From contig ML682024.1 in NCBI GenBank assembly GCA_007922195.1, positions 6,353,695-6,417,694 on the forward strand: a DNA stretch of 64,000 bases. The letters run 5' to 3'. Positions 10,611-22,234 of this stretch are shown here, piece after piece (positions within the stretch are counted from its first letter, which is position 1; each line of letters begins with the position of its first letter). This DNA is from Podocnemis expansa. Lineage: Eukaryota > Chordata > Testudines > Podocnemididae. The notes below the pieces were generated by a model. It was not told where the DNA came from, did not search any database, and saw only the letters and a program-made list of their open reading frames with translations. Both the position numbers and the translations under genes were made by a program.

Positions 10611-10904
10611 TAAAGGAGGCTGTTTCTATTTTGTGATGCTTGATGATGACCAGAGTGGGGAATCAGAAGCATGTTTTGTTGCTGAGTGGGAGACTGGTTT
10701 AAGTACCACACATCAGTGGTTTGGGGGTTCAGCCCCTGGTTTTGCAGCTTGCCCTGATTTTGGCACATTCAGAACGGTATCCCAGGAGGCCCGGGTCACA
10801 CTTATCAGAGCCATCTCCACCTTCCTATGGCTAAATAGCAAATTCACAAGATAAAGGCAGAGAGCCCTGACTTCAAATGACCCAGGCCAGCCCTCAGCCC
10901 AGGG

Positions 10905-11720
10905 TGGGGCATGTGGACTATGAGGAAATAGATGGGGGCATATGCCACCCTCTATGCCATAGCCAAGATGAACAGGCGCTAGCCATACATCGTGCCAGAG
11001 ATGCACCAGTAGCTGGCACTGCTCTCCCGCATCACCCTGCCTGTGGTCTCCAGTGACTAGATCTGGGGGTCCCACGGAGGAACTCTGGAGTCCCTGATTG
11101 GATGTCAGAGGAGTACAGGCACATTGAGGGGAAATACTTCCGGCCGACAGGCTACCCCCGCTCCTGGACCTTGTACCACCACATCCAGCAGGAGACCCCG
11201 CAGGAATTCTCTTTCCACGACCACTTCAAGGAGGAAACCAACCAGTACCTGGCCGGGCTGCCTGGGCAGCACCAGAGCATGACTTACATGGGCATCCACA
11301 TCCAGAAGGGGGACTATGTCCGAGTGATGCCCCAGACCTTGAAGGGGGTGGTGGCAGACAAGGTCTGCGTGGAGAAGACCATGAGTTACTTCTGGGCCAA
11401 GTACCTGGAGACAGTCCTGGAGTGGTGCAAGGAGAACAAAATGATCTCGCGGGGGGATGTGTATTTCTCTGGGGGGACAGGAACGAGTTGTCACCAGGAT
11501 GGGATTTTGCTCTCTTGGCCCATTGCAACCACACGATCATGACCATTGGAACCTTTGGCAGCTGGGCCAGCTACCCGGCTGGAGGGAGACCATCTATCTG
11601 GCCAACTACACCCTCCTGGATTTCCCCTTCCTCCAGCTGGTCAAGCCTCAGGCTGCCTTCCTGCCTGAGTGAATTGGAATCAATGCTGATCTCTCCCCAC
11701 TGCTGACTGGAAGTCTGGCT
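10905..11720 (+). pseudogene. Galactoside alpha-1,2-fucosyltransferase pseudogene (FUT1/FUT2 family)
   Basis: The family adds fucose in alpha-1,2 linkage to galactose (H antigen) in the Golgi; FUT1 is next to FGF21 in human. The relic covers the C-terminal catalytic half. Recognisable stretches are AYATLYAIAKMN (about 10942), [17 protein letters not shown] (11108), [18 protein letters not shown] (11311), [19 protein letters not shown] (11501) and [18 protein letters not shown] (11592). It is broken by TAG codons at about 10979 and 11010, one lost base near 10935 (the CAG expected in a GNQMG motif), frame changes near 11490 and 11580, and a missing segment after the LETV stretch. No single frame can give a full enzyme. 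A stop also falls in the LPEW motif. Flanks 11720-12200 show no feature. Confidence 0.88.
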
Positions 11721-12204
11721 AAAGGGCTCAGTCAGTGACTTATCCAGTCCGCTCAGGAGTGGGGTTCCCTGCGCAGAGCAGTGGGGAGATGGGCACTGGG
11801 CTGGTGGGGTGCAGATCCCTACATAGAGTGACCAGTGACATACATGAGACAGCTTCTAGTTGGAAACCCATAGACTGAAGGACAGATCTCTGTCCCTAAG
11901 GCTGAACGGTTAGCGCAGGAGGGGCTGGGAGTCCAAACTCCTAGGTTCTTGCCCCTGAGGGGACAAAAAACACCTATGTTGGGAGCTAGCACAGGTAACT
12001 CTGGATAAGGGTCTGCAGTCAGTCAAATTTTTGGGGGTCTGTTTTCTACTGTTACCCTTTGCTTCCATTGCACCCGCTTGTGATGTGAACTTTTGTGCCT
12101 GCCTTGAACACAACTTAAATACATCCCATTCGTATCAGCCTCGTTGCCTTGTGGGTTACAGCTGCAGTGTCTCTGGCTGGGAACTGGCTCCTTGGGAACA
12201 GAGG

Positions 12205-15160
12205 AGTGGTGGGTTACTTACCAGTAACCGTCCTCCTTCGGAATGGGCTGGTCGGATTCATTGAGTAATAGGTGTAGCTGTGCCACACTGCACGATTGGT
12301 CGGAAACTCTTTTGCCCTAGCCTGTCAAGAAGGGGCAGGTGGCCACTGCCTTCCATGCCACCCCATGGCTACATATGTGGCTGCTGCCCGGCCCCAACTC
12401 AGTCCCTAAAAGTCGCCAACTCGAGTTGTAAGGAAAGAGGGAGGGCTGTGAATGAATCTGAGCAGCCCATCTTGAAGAAGGACGGTTACTGGTACGTAAC
12501 CCTTGGTTCCTCTTTGAGCGCTGCTTGGATACATTGAGTAATAGGTGACTACTAGCCATGCCTGAGGATGGGGTGTGGGGTTGGCCCTGTCCGCCTCCAG
12601 CACTGCTTTCCCACACAAGGTAGCTGACTCAAACCAGCGAGGTCCCCCAGAGGGCCCTAAGGTGTTGGCCTTGGACCTGAAGACCAGGTAGAAGAAACCT
12701 GAGCCAGGAGATCTGGCCCCAGTGGGGAATAGACGGCCTATTAGGAAGAACCTCGTATGTGGGGTTTTGAGGAAAAAAGGGGCTTCAACATTGAGACCCT
12801 TCTAACCAAGGTGGATGGTGGATAAGATTCAGCTTCCAGGCAGGGACTGACAAAATGTGAATCCTGCTGCGTTGGAGAGCCTGCTAATCCGTGAAAGGCG
12901 GCAAGGCCTATGTCCCTTAATGTGGGACTTCCAATGGAGGTGCCTATAAGCCTGAAACTGAGGAAGCGACTTGGTCTAAGGATCTGAGCAGTTGGTATTA
13001 AGGAACTGCTAAGGAAAAGAAGTCCACTACCCTGGTACTAGCGTCAATTGGAATGTAAAGGTTACAGGAAAAGGGAGCGGACCTTGGAGCTACCCCTCTA
13101 CCAGGTATAGGTACCAAATACTGCAGAATGCGAGGAAGATGGAAAAGAGAAACAGGGGAAAAAACCCTGCTCTTTTCTTAGTTGGACCAAAAGAAGCATC
13201 TGGAGGACAGGCAGGGAGTATTGCTGAATGGGGCTCAATGCCTACATGGCCCCCTGAGGGACAAGGCTGCTCATCCCTGGTTGTACGGATGGCATGACCG
13301 ACTGTGTCCAGGGGAAGCCACAGCCCTATTTAAGTGTCACCTGAGGCTAAGGTGTCTTTGGCAAAGACAACATAACCTTCCCAATGTTCTCATGGAAGGG
13401 AACCAATAAGCATTCCCAGGCATTACACCAACCAAGTGCCCGATAAATAACAATTTACCAAAGGTATCAAAATAAGGGAATTTGGCTGCGGGGAGAAACC
13501 TTTCTCGATGGCCCATAGCCTTGGTCCTAATTCCCCTATTGCAACATTCATGCCATGAAGGTTATAGAGTTGCACGTCCAACGGGACATGCCCAACTTTA
13601 GAGTGGATAGGGACCGGGAATCCCAGTACCCTGAATGCCAAAAAAAAAAAAAAAAAGAGAGAGAAGAGGGAGAGAGAGAGAGAGAAAAGAGAGAGAGAGA
13701 GAGAGAGTGAGTGAGTGTGTGTGTGTGTCCCCGGAACCTGATATTTTAGGCCCACCATATCGGACGCCGGGGTTATAGAGCCCATACTTCGCCATCTTGA
13801 CAATGCTAGTGTGGAGTGGGACCGTGACAGGGTCGCCGGACAAGATCACCGGCCCAAAAAGTGTGTCGGCAGACCCTTTGGAGGATTGAACCTTTGTCCT
13901 CATATGCGCAGTATCACTGTGCAGAAGGTCAAAATGCACCATGAGATCTCCCATGTAAGAAGATGGCATGGGGTTTAACGTTCTGGCCAGTGCTGGAGGT
14001 GCTGGTGACACTGGGAGCTCTGCAGCACCACAAGGGCTTGAGACAGTCTCCTGCAGACACCATTAATGGGGTTGGTACCTAAATGGTGCCAGCGCTGAGA
14101 GCCTAGGGTGGGGCCATTTGGACCCCCCTCCAGGCTTGACAGAGGGGAGACTATCCGGGACCGTGATGATGGTGTCGGGGACGGCAAGGTGACATGGTGC
14201 GGAGGAGACAGCTCAACAGTACCAGGGATCTGGCTAGGGGGTTCTGGTGTCAAGGAACTTGGAACTGAGACTGGAGAGGGTGTTTGGTGCCCTTTGGGGG
14301 GGCCAGGCCCTTGAGGCAAAGGCTGGTTTACCCCTTCTCCTGGGGGGTACTGGAGAGGGCAGTGTAGGGAGTAAGAGAAGCGTCTTTGCTGCCTTAAATG
14401 CCTCTGATGTAGCAGGGAGTGGTACTGGCTTCATGTGATCCCCTGGTGATCCCCGAGAGGGAGACCAGGACCAGTGCCGGTGGCATGGTACCGGGACCGG
14501 TACTAAGCTGGCCTTTCTGCAGCCCCGTGGTGAGCGGTGCCAGGAAGAGTCTGGTGCCAAAGAAGCATGCGGTGCCAGAGAAGACCCCGAAGCCTCGGGG
14601 TGGGCTTTTGCACTTGCCTGGAGGCCAACGCACGGCGCCTTTGCTCCCTGTCTCTTGTTGTCCTGGGTTTAAAGGACAGACAGATGAAGCAGGAGGTGAC
14701 CAAGTGGGCTTCGCCCAGGCATTGTAGGCACTTCACAAGGGGGTCGTCCCGCAGGAAGGCCTTGCCACAGGCAGCACAAAGGTTAAACCCTGGCATGGCG
14801 GGTGGCAGAGGAGAGTGGTGTTGTTGCTCTGGCAGGCGCTCGGAAGAGGAAGCAGTCTTCCATGGAACGATGTCCACAAAGATGTGTTGCCAATCAAGCT
14901 GCTGGCTCATACACAAAGTAAACAGGCTGCTTGCATGATTGCAAGGAGCGGGCTGTTCCACGAACTGTCGCTGAGGCGGACAAAATAGAACTGAGGAGGG
15001 GCCGGGTGGCAGCCACATATATAGCCATGAGGTGGGGGGGGCAGTGGCCACCAGCCCTCTCCTGACAGGCTAGGGCAGAAGTTTCCAACTAATTGTGCTC
15101 TGTGGCTTGGATACACCTATTACTGAATGTATCTGAGCAGCGCTCAAAGAAGAACTAGGA
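12205..15160 (-). mobile_element. Decayed, internally deleted DIRS-type retrotransposon
   Basis: The left terminus (12207-12460) begins GGTTACTTACCAGTAACCGT. An internal complementary region follows at about 12461-12550: CATCTTGAAGAAGGACGGTT, complementary to the left end, joined to CTCTTTGAGCGCTGCTTGG, which matches the right end in reverse. The right terminus is near 15105-15160. The order 'left end, complementary region, right end' is the DIRS signature. A gag-like frame with a CAACGKAF...KCLQCLG zinc-knuckle-like pattern (minus strand, 14503-15051) aligns with that of the second DIRS at 51.8-57.5 kb. No RT, RNase H or recombinase remains. The rest of 12640-14500 is unassigned. Confidence 0.75.
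13639..13727. repeat. A-tract plus (GA)n and (GT)n microsatellite
   Basis: A run of A from 13640 passes into GAGA repeats with small interruptions, and ends in GTGTGTGTGTGTGT. It explains the Leu-Ser-rich reading frame on the minus strand. Confidence 0.9.
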
Positions 15161-15239
15161 TTTCTGAAAATAGGCAGAGTAGGGAGTGAGAAGGAGAAAG
15201 CTTCCAAGGCCCTTGGGAATCAGGGCACAAGAGTGTTAG

Positions 15240-15345
15240 CCTGCAAGGCAAGCTTCATACTCCTGGGTTCCACTTTCGCCAGCTGTGGAGGGAGATGTGG
15301 GCTAGTCATTAGAGGGGGTGGGGGTTAGGAGCCAGGATTGCTGGG
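15240..15345 (+). repeat. tRNA-Glu-like SINE
   Basis: TACTCCTGGGTTCCACTTTC followed by GGGCTAGTCATTAGAG, then GAGCCAGGATTGCTGG. A worn copy. From 15350 to 17040 no gene or further element was recognised apart from the CTCF-like motif at 16316. Confidence 0.55.
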
Positions 15346-16315
15346 ATCTAACCTGTCAGTGGTTTACAGCAGAGCAAGTCCCAAGTCCCATCCTCCTGAA
15401 CCAGCCAGCCCAGGCCACAGCCCTGGTGACAGATGGGAGTTGGCACCCATAGAGGGGAAAGGCCCTGTACGCTGCTTCCTGAGCAGCCAGTTCACCATTC
15501 TAGAGAGGAGCAGTGGACAGACAGATGGGCTCCAGCCCCTCCTGCCTGATGGCAGGTTTCAGAGCCCAGGGTGAGACCTGGGCTGGCTGTGGGCAGGTGC
15601 ATCCCAGCAAAAGATGTGGGGGGAGACATGGCCAGGCCCAGGGGGTGCTGGAAGGCTGGATTTCAGCAGGAAATGCTCTCCATCGGTGGCCAGGGCTGGC
15701 CCGAGGTGGCACAAAGAAAAGGGCAGGATCTCATCACCCGACACCCAGAAAATATTGTCCTGCAATAAATTCAGGCCGTTTGGACTCCTCAGCATTGATA
15801 TCTGTGCCCCAACCTATTGAACAAGCCATTCCTGACATGAGGCTGAGCACTGGGGGGGAGACAGTTTTCTTTTGATGGGGTGGGTGGGCCAGGACCCCCA
15901 TTACCATGGGGACCTGACCCTGTTGAGTGATCCTCCCCCACTCCTGAGCTCTTGTTAAGGTGGAGCCTCTCCCCCACCATTCCAGCCTTTATTTTCCCAC
16001 CCCTTTCCCAACTCTGCTGGTGCCCCTCACTCCCGAACCTCCTCCCCTTGCTAGCCCAGCCCTGGACTCCCCTCTCCCCAGCTCAGCTGGTGCCCCTCTG
16101 TTGCTGCTGACGCACATGACTCACTAAAGGAATTCAGCCGGTGGCCACAGTCTGCCAGCCAACACCACCTGCCATATCTTGACCACTTGGCCTCAGGTGA
16201 GACACGTGGGGTGAGCTGCACTGTGGAAGGGGACGAAGTGGGAATGTTCTCAATGAAAATGGTGCATGCCTCAGAGTCGCCCGGTGTCAGGCAAAGGATG
16301 TGATCTTTGCAGTGG

Positions 16316-16328
16316 CCACTAGAGGGCA
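16316..16328 (+). promoter_or_regulatory. CTCF-like motif
   Basis: CCACTAGAGGGCA fits the CTCF core consensus. It lies between the FUT pseudogene/DIRS relic and TNNI3, in the interval where the two human 19q blocks join. Confidence 0.4.
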
Positions 16329-17044
16329 AGTGCGGCTGCTCAGCCTCCCTGCACACAGACAATGGCTGGACAGCGACCAGGAGCTGGGCGAGGGATGGCA
16401 GTCAGCAAGGGTCAGGACCCAGGAATTGGGGTTCTGGCCCTGCCTGCTAAATAACTGTGCGCCAGACCTTGGTCCTGGCTTCGCTGGCTGAGAGCTCTGC
16501 TGGCCATGGGGGGGGGGCATGGTTCCTTGAGGGCAGGTCAGAACCAACCCCCCCCCAGTCATTCCCCCCAGGGGCACACACCATGGAAATTTCTCTGCAG
16601 AACCAGGGGGCGGATGTGCAGAGGGCAGGGCTGGAAGTAGGGGAGCCATAGTGGGAGGTAGCCCTGTGAGTGACCCATGGCACAAGTGACATGACATTAG
16701 CCTAAGTGACCCTAGGGGGCCAAGTCTATGGGGGTCAGTCACAGGAGGTACCAGAGCTGGGTGTGGTTCAGAGGCTTACACAGAAGAGCCAATACACTGG
16801 ACTCTCTGGCCTTGCTATCACTTTCCCCTAGCCCTAAGTTTAGCAGAAGGGTGAGCTGGAAGCTATGACTGTTGAGTTTGCTCCCCTGCTCTGGGGCAGA
16901 GGGAGAAATTGGGTGTGCTTGAACAGGTTCCTCCTAGAAGGGAAAGGCCCTTGGTCCCTACCTGTGACCCTCAAAGCCCTCTTCCAGGTCTCTGACTCTG
17001 GACAAAGGCTAGCAGACAGACAGATAGCTGGGCAGACCCCTGAC

Positions 17045-17428
17045 ACTCAAAGATGTTTTATTGTAAGGCAGGTTTCAAAGCCAGGGGTGACATTGGTGGG
17101 TGCTGTGCCCAGTTGGTGCTCGCGGGAGGGAAACAGGGGGAGTGGAACTGGGGGAGCACTCCAGGGGCCAGTATCTCTGCCCCTCCAGTCTGCAGATCGC
17201 TGCCCCTGCTGGAGAGAAACAATAAATTGAAGCCATCAAAGATGCCTCCATCTGAGCTGTATGACCCCAGCCCCATGTCTCCTGGCACTGGGTGGGGTGG
17301 GGAATGGGATAGGAGCACCAGCTGTGGAGGGGGGGCCAGCAGGCACCATGGGCAATGGGGCAGGTGCACCAGCAGTGGAGGGGTCAGCAGAGGTCACAAT
17401 AGGGTGCAGGGCAGCGGGATTCACCTGC
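17045..17428 (-). other. TNNI3: TNNI3 3' UTR and poly(A) signal
   Basis: Downstream of the TGA (17429-17431 on the minus strand), the complement of AATAAA lies at 17057-17062 (TTTATT on +). This places the transcript end near 17045. Confidence 0.6.
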
Positions 17429-20327
17429 TCAGCCCTGTCCAGCTCCCGAGGTCTCAAATTTCTTCTTCCTTCCCTCCATGCCGCTCATGGCATCAATGTT
17501 CTTGCGCCAATCGCCCACTTCCCGGTTCTCCTGTGGGGAGGAAGAGTCAGTCCTGATGGCTTCCCCTGCTCCCCACCCCTGCAGTCTCCCCCCACCCCAG
17601 CTCCTCACTTACCTTCTCAGCGTCATCCTTCTTAACCTGTTTGAGGTTGGCCCGCAGGTCCATCGACACCTTGTGCTTGGAGCCCAGCAATGCCTGCATC
17701 ATGGCATCAGCTGAGAGCCGGACCCGCCGCAGTGCTGGGCGCTTGAACTTTCCCCGCAGATCAAAGATCTTCTGGTTCAGATCCTCAATCTTAGGGGGGG
17801 GATACATAGGGTGAGAGGATCAGGCAATAATGGAGGCACTGTGGGGCAGGATAGGGGGCTCAGTAGGGTGTGCTCTCCCTGGGCAATCAAGGCTGGTCAC
17901 TAAGGGGAGCTGTGGGGCTAGGCTGGGGGCTGAGAAGGGGGCGTTCTTTCCTGGGCAGTCAGGGCTGGCCTGGATGCTGCAGGGTGGCACTATAGGGCAC
18001 TGTGATGTGGGGTGTGGAAGGTAGGGATCTAAACTGCACCCCTGCAGCACCATCTAGTGGTCTTTTTATTATTGCACAGGGTGTTTTCCCAGTGCTTCCA
18101 GTCTCTTTTATGGAACAGGTGCAGGAGGGAGGTTGTGCTGGGGGGGTTAGAAGGGGAGCCGGGGGGGGGGTGTGAAAGTGGACCCCCTCCCAGTCATACC
18201 TCGTTGATGTTCTTGCTGACCCGAACCTCCATGTCATAGCGTTCCTCATCCACGCGGTCAATGCGGGCATGAAGCTCCCGGCACAGTTCCTGCAGGCGGA
18301 AGTCACTCAGACCCATTGCAGAGGGCGGGGGGGGGGGGTGGCAAAAAGGAAGAGAAAAGGGTCCTTTCTCTGCCCCCTCCCAGACCAACCCCCCCACCTG
18401 TCTGGACTGATTCAGCCCCCCGGGCACAGCCATTCCTATGAAAGCCAGCCCCCTCACCCTGCCCATGCTCAGGACAGAAAGCCGGGGGGGGGGTGCACCT
18501 GCAGCTCAGCCAAGGGGAGGCTGTCCAGGGCAAGAGGGGTGCAGTGTTCGCTCAGGTACCGCTGCTTCTCCCGGGCCCGCTCCTCTTCCTCCTGCTCCAT
18601 CTCCTGCTTTGCCACCTGCAGCATCAGCGTCTGGCAGGCCAAAGTGGGTGAGTGTCACCCCTCAGTGTGACCCACCAGCCCATCTACCCCAGCACCCTGA
18701 CCTCCTAGACCAGACCCACAAGCTGATCTACCCTGGCATCCTGCTCCCCCCAGACCAGACCCATGGGCTTGTCTGTCCAGGCATCCTGACTCCTCCAGAC
18801 CAGATCCCCCCAGGCCCATCTACCCCAGCATCCAGCCCCCTCACTTAGCTGGGAATCCGGGCCATTACCTTGAGCTGTAATTTCCGAGATGCTGTGATCT
18901 TGGATTTTCTCTGCGTTAGAAGCAGAAGGACAGTATTTATCAGTAACAGTGGTGGGAATTCCTAGGGCCCTGTCATGTCAGGTGCTGCGCAAACCCCACT
19001 GACTGATAATGGGGTCCCCGTCAAACTAGGCACTGCACAGACACACTGTGCACCACAGTTCCCACCCTCAGGGGTGCCCAACCTGAATGGTCAAAGAAAA
19101 GGGTTATCCCCCCACCCCCTTGCACAGATGGGGGAAACTGAGGCTATGAGAACATCTGGGCCACACCCAAGTGCACACAGGGAATTCAAAGTGGAGCCGG
19201 GATCCCAGCTCAGCTGGGAGCACATCCATGCCAGTGGGCACTCACCTTGACATGGGGCTCCGTTGCGTAGGCCCGGTAGTTGGCAGAAGATTTGCGCCGG
19301 AGGGGGGGAGCAGCAGATGGTGGTGGAGGGGGTGGAGCTGGTTTGGGGAGCTTTGGTTCCTGGGGCCCTTCCTCGGTTGCCTCTTCATCCTCCTCCACCA
19401 CATCCACCTCTCCCTCCTCCTCATACTGCAGGGGTGGGGGTGGGGGGGATAAAGGCATCAGTTTGCAGCAAGGTGCTGGGGTTACCTTGGTGAGTCAGGG
19501 ATGAGTTTTCTGGCCCCAGAGGAACAATAATACCTGCCCACAGTTAATTACAAGCAGAGCCCCAAAACCTTGGAAAGTGGGTGGAGCCAGCCACTGGGGG
19601 GAGCCCAATGGGTCGATAGCAGCAAGCGACAATGTCCAAGGGGTTAAATATAACAGGGGACTGTCTGGCTGGTTCAGGGGAATAGGGCATAGACGTTTTC
19701 CCCTCTAGGAGGTGTTGGCTCTGATCCAGTCCCATGGCAGGGCCCTGGCTGACTGGCCAGGAGGTGGAGAATGGGGCACAGGGCCTCTCCCCTCCCCTGT
19801 AGGGGGCATCAGCTTTGCGCTGGCCCCCCAAGACAGTTTGGATGGTGAAAGTGGCTCTGATCTCACATAGCCCCCACCCCTGCCCCATGGCACCACCGTC
19901 TCACAGCTTCCCCAGGCACAGAAGGGGAGACACTCTCCACCCCCAGCTTCTCCTTACAGTCACATCCTCCCTGCAGAAACAAAAAAAAAAGGATCTGGGG
20001 AAACTGAGGCACAGACATAGCCACTCAAAATTCACATGGTCCCGGCTGGCAGCCCCTCCTGCTTTAACCAGTAGACCCTGCTCCCCTCCCAGGGTCAGGG
20101 TTAGCACCCAGGAGGCCTGGCTTCTAGACACCCTACCCCCCAATCCCAGAGCCAGGGAAAGAACCCAGGCTCCCACCTCCTGCTGCTCTAACCACTAGAC
20201 CCCCCACCTCCCTCACAGCGCTGGGGCGAGAGCCCAGAAGTCCTGGCGCCCACTTTCCCCTGCTCTAACCACTAGACCTCACTCCCCTCCCACAGGGTGA
20301 CATGACAGCTACTCACTCGTCCGCCAT
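17429..20327 (-). CDS. TNNI3: Cardiac troponin I with long acidic N-terminus
   Basis: Troponin I is the inhibitory subunit of the thin-filament troponin complex. Exons in gene order: 20317-20327, 19958-19970, 19246-19425, 18869-18910, 18499-18630, 18200-18289, 17613-17789, 17429-17530. They total 747 nt, giving 248 residues against about 210 in human. It starts MADEEDVT, then a Glu/Asp-rich stretch ([20 protein letters not shown]) and a proline run. [19 protein letters not shown] follows and keeps the paired-serine PKA site (RRxSS) typical of the cardiac form. [14 protein letters not shown], the IT arm ([14 protein letters not shown]), the inhibitory region ([19 protein letters not shown]) and [20 protein letters not shown] are in order. 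Exon sizes 90 and 177 fit the family. DNAAF3 follows on the same strand. The two tiny first exons are the least certain. Confidence 0.94.
20050..20295 (-). repeat. Tandem tRNA-Glu-like SINE array in TNNI3 intron 1
   Basis: Three units in minus orientation, marked by CTTTAACCAGTAGACC (20061), GCTCTAACCACTAGACC (20185) and GCTCTAACCACTAGACCTC (20262), each preceded by CCCAGGAGGCCTGG-type B-box sequence. Confidence 0.75.
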
Positions 20328-20489
20328 CGGGAGCTGGTGGCTTCTTTGTAAAGAGCTGGGAGGAGAAGATGGGAAAATAAGATTTGCCCTGGCCAGGGTC
20401 TGGGGCGAGTTGCAGGGAATGGGGCGGTGGGGAGGGGCAGGACCTTTTTTGGTCCAGGGGGAGTAGGGAAGGCACTGCTGCGCTCAGAG

Positions 20490-20600
20490 GCCCTTATCTC
20501 CCTAGCCCTGGCTCTTTGTCCCTATTTGGGGCAGGAGCAGCTCCCGGCAGATAAACCCCTAAGTGGTCACTGCTAAATATAAAGCCCCTTATCGCTGCAG
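20490..20600 (-). promoter_or_regulatory. TNNI3: TNNI3 proximal promoter: MEF2/TATA-like and GATA motifs
   Basis: CTAAATATAA at 20573-20582 matches the MEF2 consensus YTAWWWWTAR and, on the minus strand, is TATA-like. GATA motifs lie at 20549-20554 (AGATAA), 20494-20499 (TTATCT) and about 20588 (TTATCG). Cardiac troponin I promoters are known to use GATA sites and an A/T-rich MEF2/TATA element. The start site, about 20545, is inferred. Confidence 0.5.
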
Positions 20601-22100
20601 CCTCCTGTGGGGGGAGCGGTCGGGGGGGGGGGTGCTTCCTGGAAGCGAGGCCAGCGGGGGGGTGGGGGGAACGCGGGGGTCACCGGCCTGGGGGTTGATG
20701 GACCACTAGTGTGGGAAGATCTGGGGGGCAAAGATGGAGGGATGGGGAAAGATGGGGGAGGAGATGGGGCAAGCTTTGGGGGGGGGGTGGGAAAGCGGGT
20801 CTGAAGATCCCTCACGTATTTGGGTTAAAAATCTACCTGTCTCACCCTCCACCCCAAGTCAGGGGACCCTCCCCTGGGCAGGACATGCACCCCCCCCAAG
20901 CAACACCCCCCCAGCAGGTCAGTGGGGTGGGCAGGGCGGTCCGGTCCAAGCATGAAGCTCCCCCTGTTACCTCGAGTCTCTGGTCCAGGGCAGGCTCCGG
21001 GTGGAGCCTGGCGGCGGGTTAAGAAGAGCCCTGAGCCGGAGGTGGGCCATGTAAGGCACAAGGGGAGGGGAAGGGCGGATCTCATCCGAGGCATCTGGTG
21101 GGCAGCTGCTCTGGGGGCTGGGCCCACGACTCTGCCCCACAAGTGGGTTCCTGGCCCTGGGGACAGCTGTGTGAACAGGGACAGCCACTATCTGTGGTGT
21201 GAGTTGGGGGGCAGGCAGCCAGCTGGTGGAGGTGCTGGTTCTCAGCCTTTTGCCTCCCACAGCTCAAGGTCCCAGCCAAGGCAGAGGGCATCCTTGTTAC
21301 AAAGTGGGAATGTGCTTGTGTGTGCCTCAGTTTCCTCTGTGCATTACTCCATGATTTAGGTCTTGGGTTAAGGGTTGCATTCTTTGTAGTAACCCCTAGA
21401 GGGCAGGGGCAGGTTCCCCCCAAAGGCCAGCTGGAGGCGTCAGGGGTCAGGTGATCTCTTGGGGGACAGGGGAGGTGGGAGAACAAAGGCAAGGTGGGGG
21501 GTCTGGCTGGTGGTGGGTGGCTGGAAGAGAAGACAGTGACCCCAGACAGAAAAGCCCAGCCAGGAAAGGGGGCTCTGTGACCCCTTAAGAGGGTCTTTGC
21601 TTTGACCTTATCTCTGCTGACCAGCTCTGTGCCAGGCCAGGAGGATCCCAGCCCAATGGGTCCTGCTGGTCCCAGCCTGGCTGATAGCCCTGCTGGCCAT
21701 GAAAGGGGCACATAACCCCTTGGGGGCAGCTCACAGCATTCCCACCCCCCAGGGACACTCATTCTGTGGAGCTTATCATGGGGGAAGAGAGGGCCAGTCA
21801 TGTAGAGGGAAGGGCTGGAAAATGAGAAGCCCATAGTGGGAGGGAGACCCGGGAGGACCCATGGCGTGAGACTCGTGCTTTCATCCTAGGCGGCCTAGGG
21901 GGCTGAATTTGTAGGGCTCCATCACACCTCTACTGATCCCCGGTCCTGCCCCGCTCCCTGCCATCTCAGGGCACCCTGCTGAGTCCCCCCACTCAGCTCA
22001 ACTCCCCACAGCCTAGAGTCACCCACCAAGCCCCCCAGCCAGCTCTGCTCCCCACAGCCTGGTGCCCCCAACTCCCAAACAACCATGATTTCACCAGGAG
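20600..22100. other. TNNI3-DNAAF3 intergenic interval
   Basis: G-rich runs lie at 20610-20800. A CTAGAGGGCAGGGGC motif (CTCF-like, weak) lies near 21393. No coding exon, RNA gene or complete mobile element was recognised. Confidence 0.5.
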
Positions 22101-22234
22101 ATGATTTTATTTCCTCTCAAACAGTGTTATGCCCCCACTCCAGCCCCACCTCCAAGCTGGGCCACAGACAGACAGGAGGGGGCATGGCACCCATTTTCTG
22201 GGGCACACTGGGAGCAAGGAGGGGGAGAAGGGGG

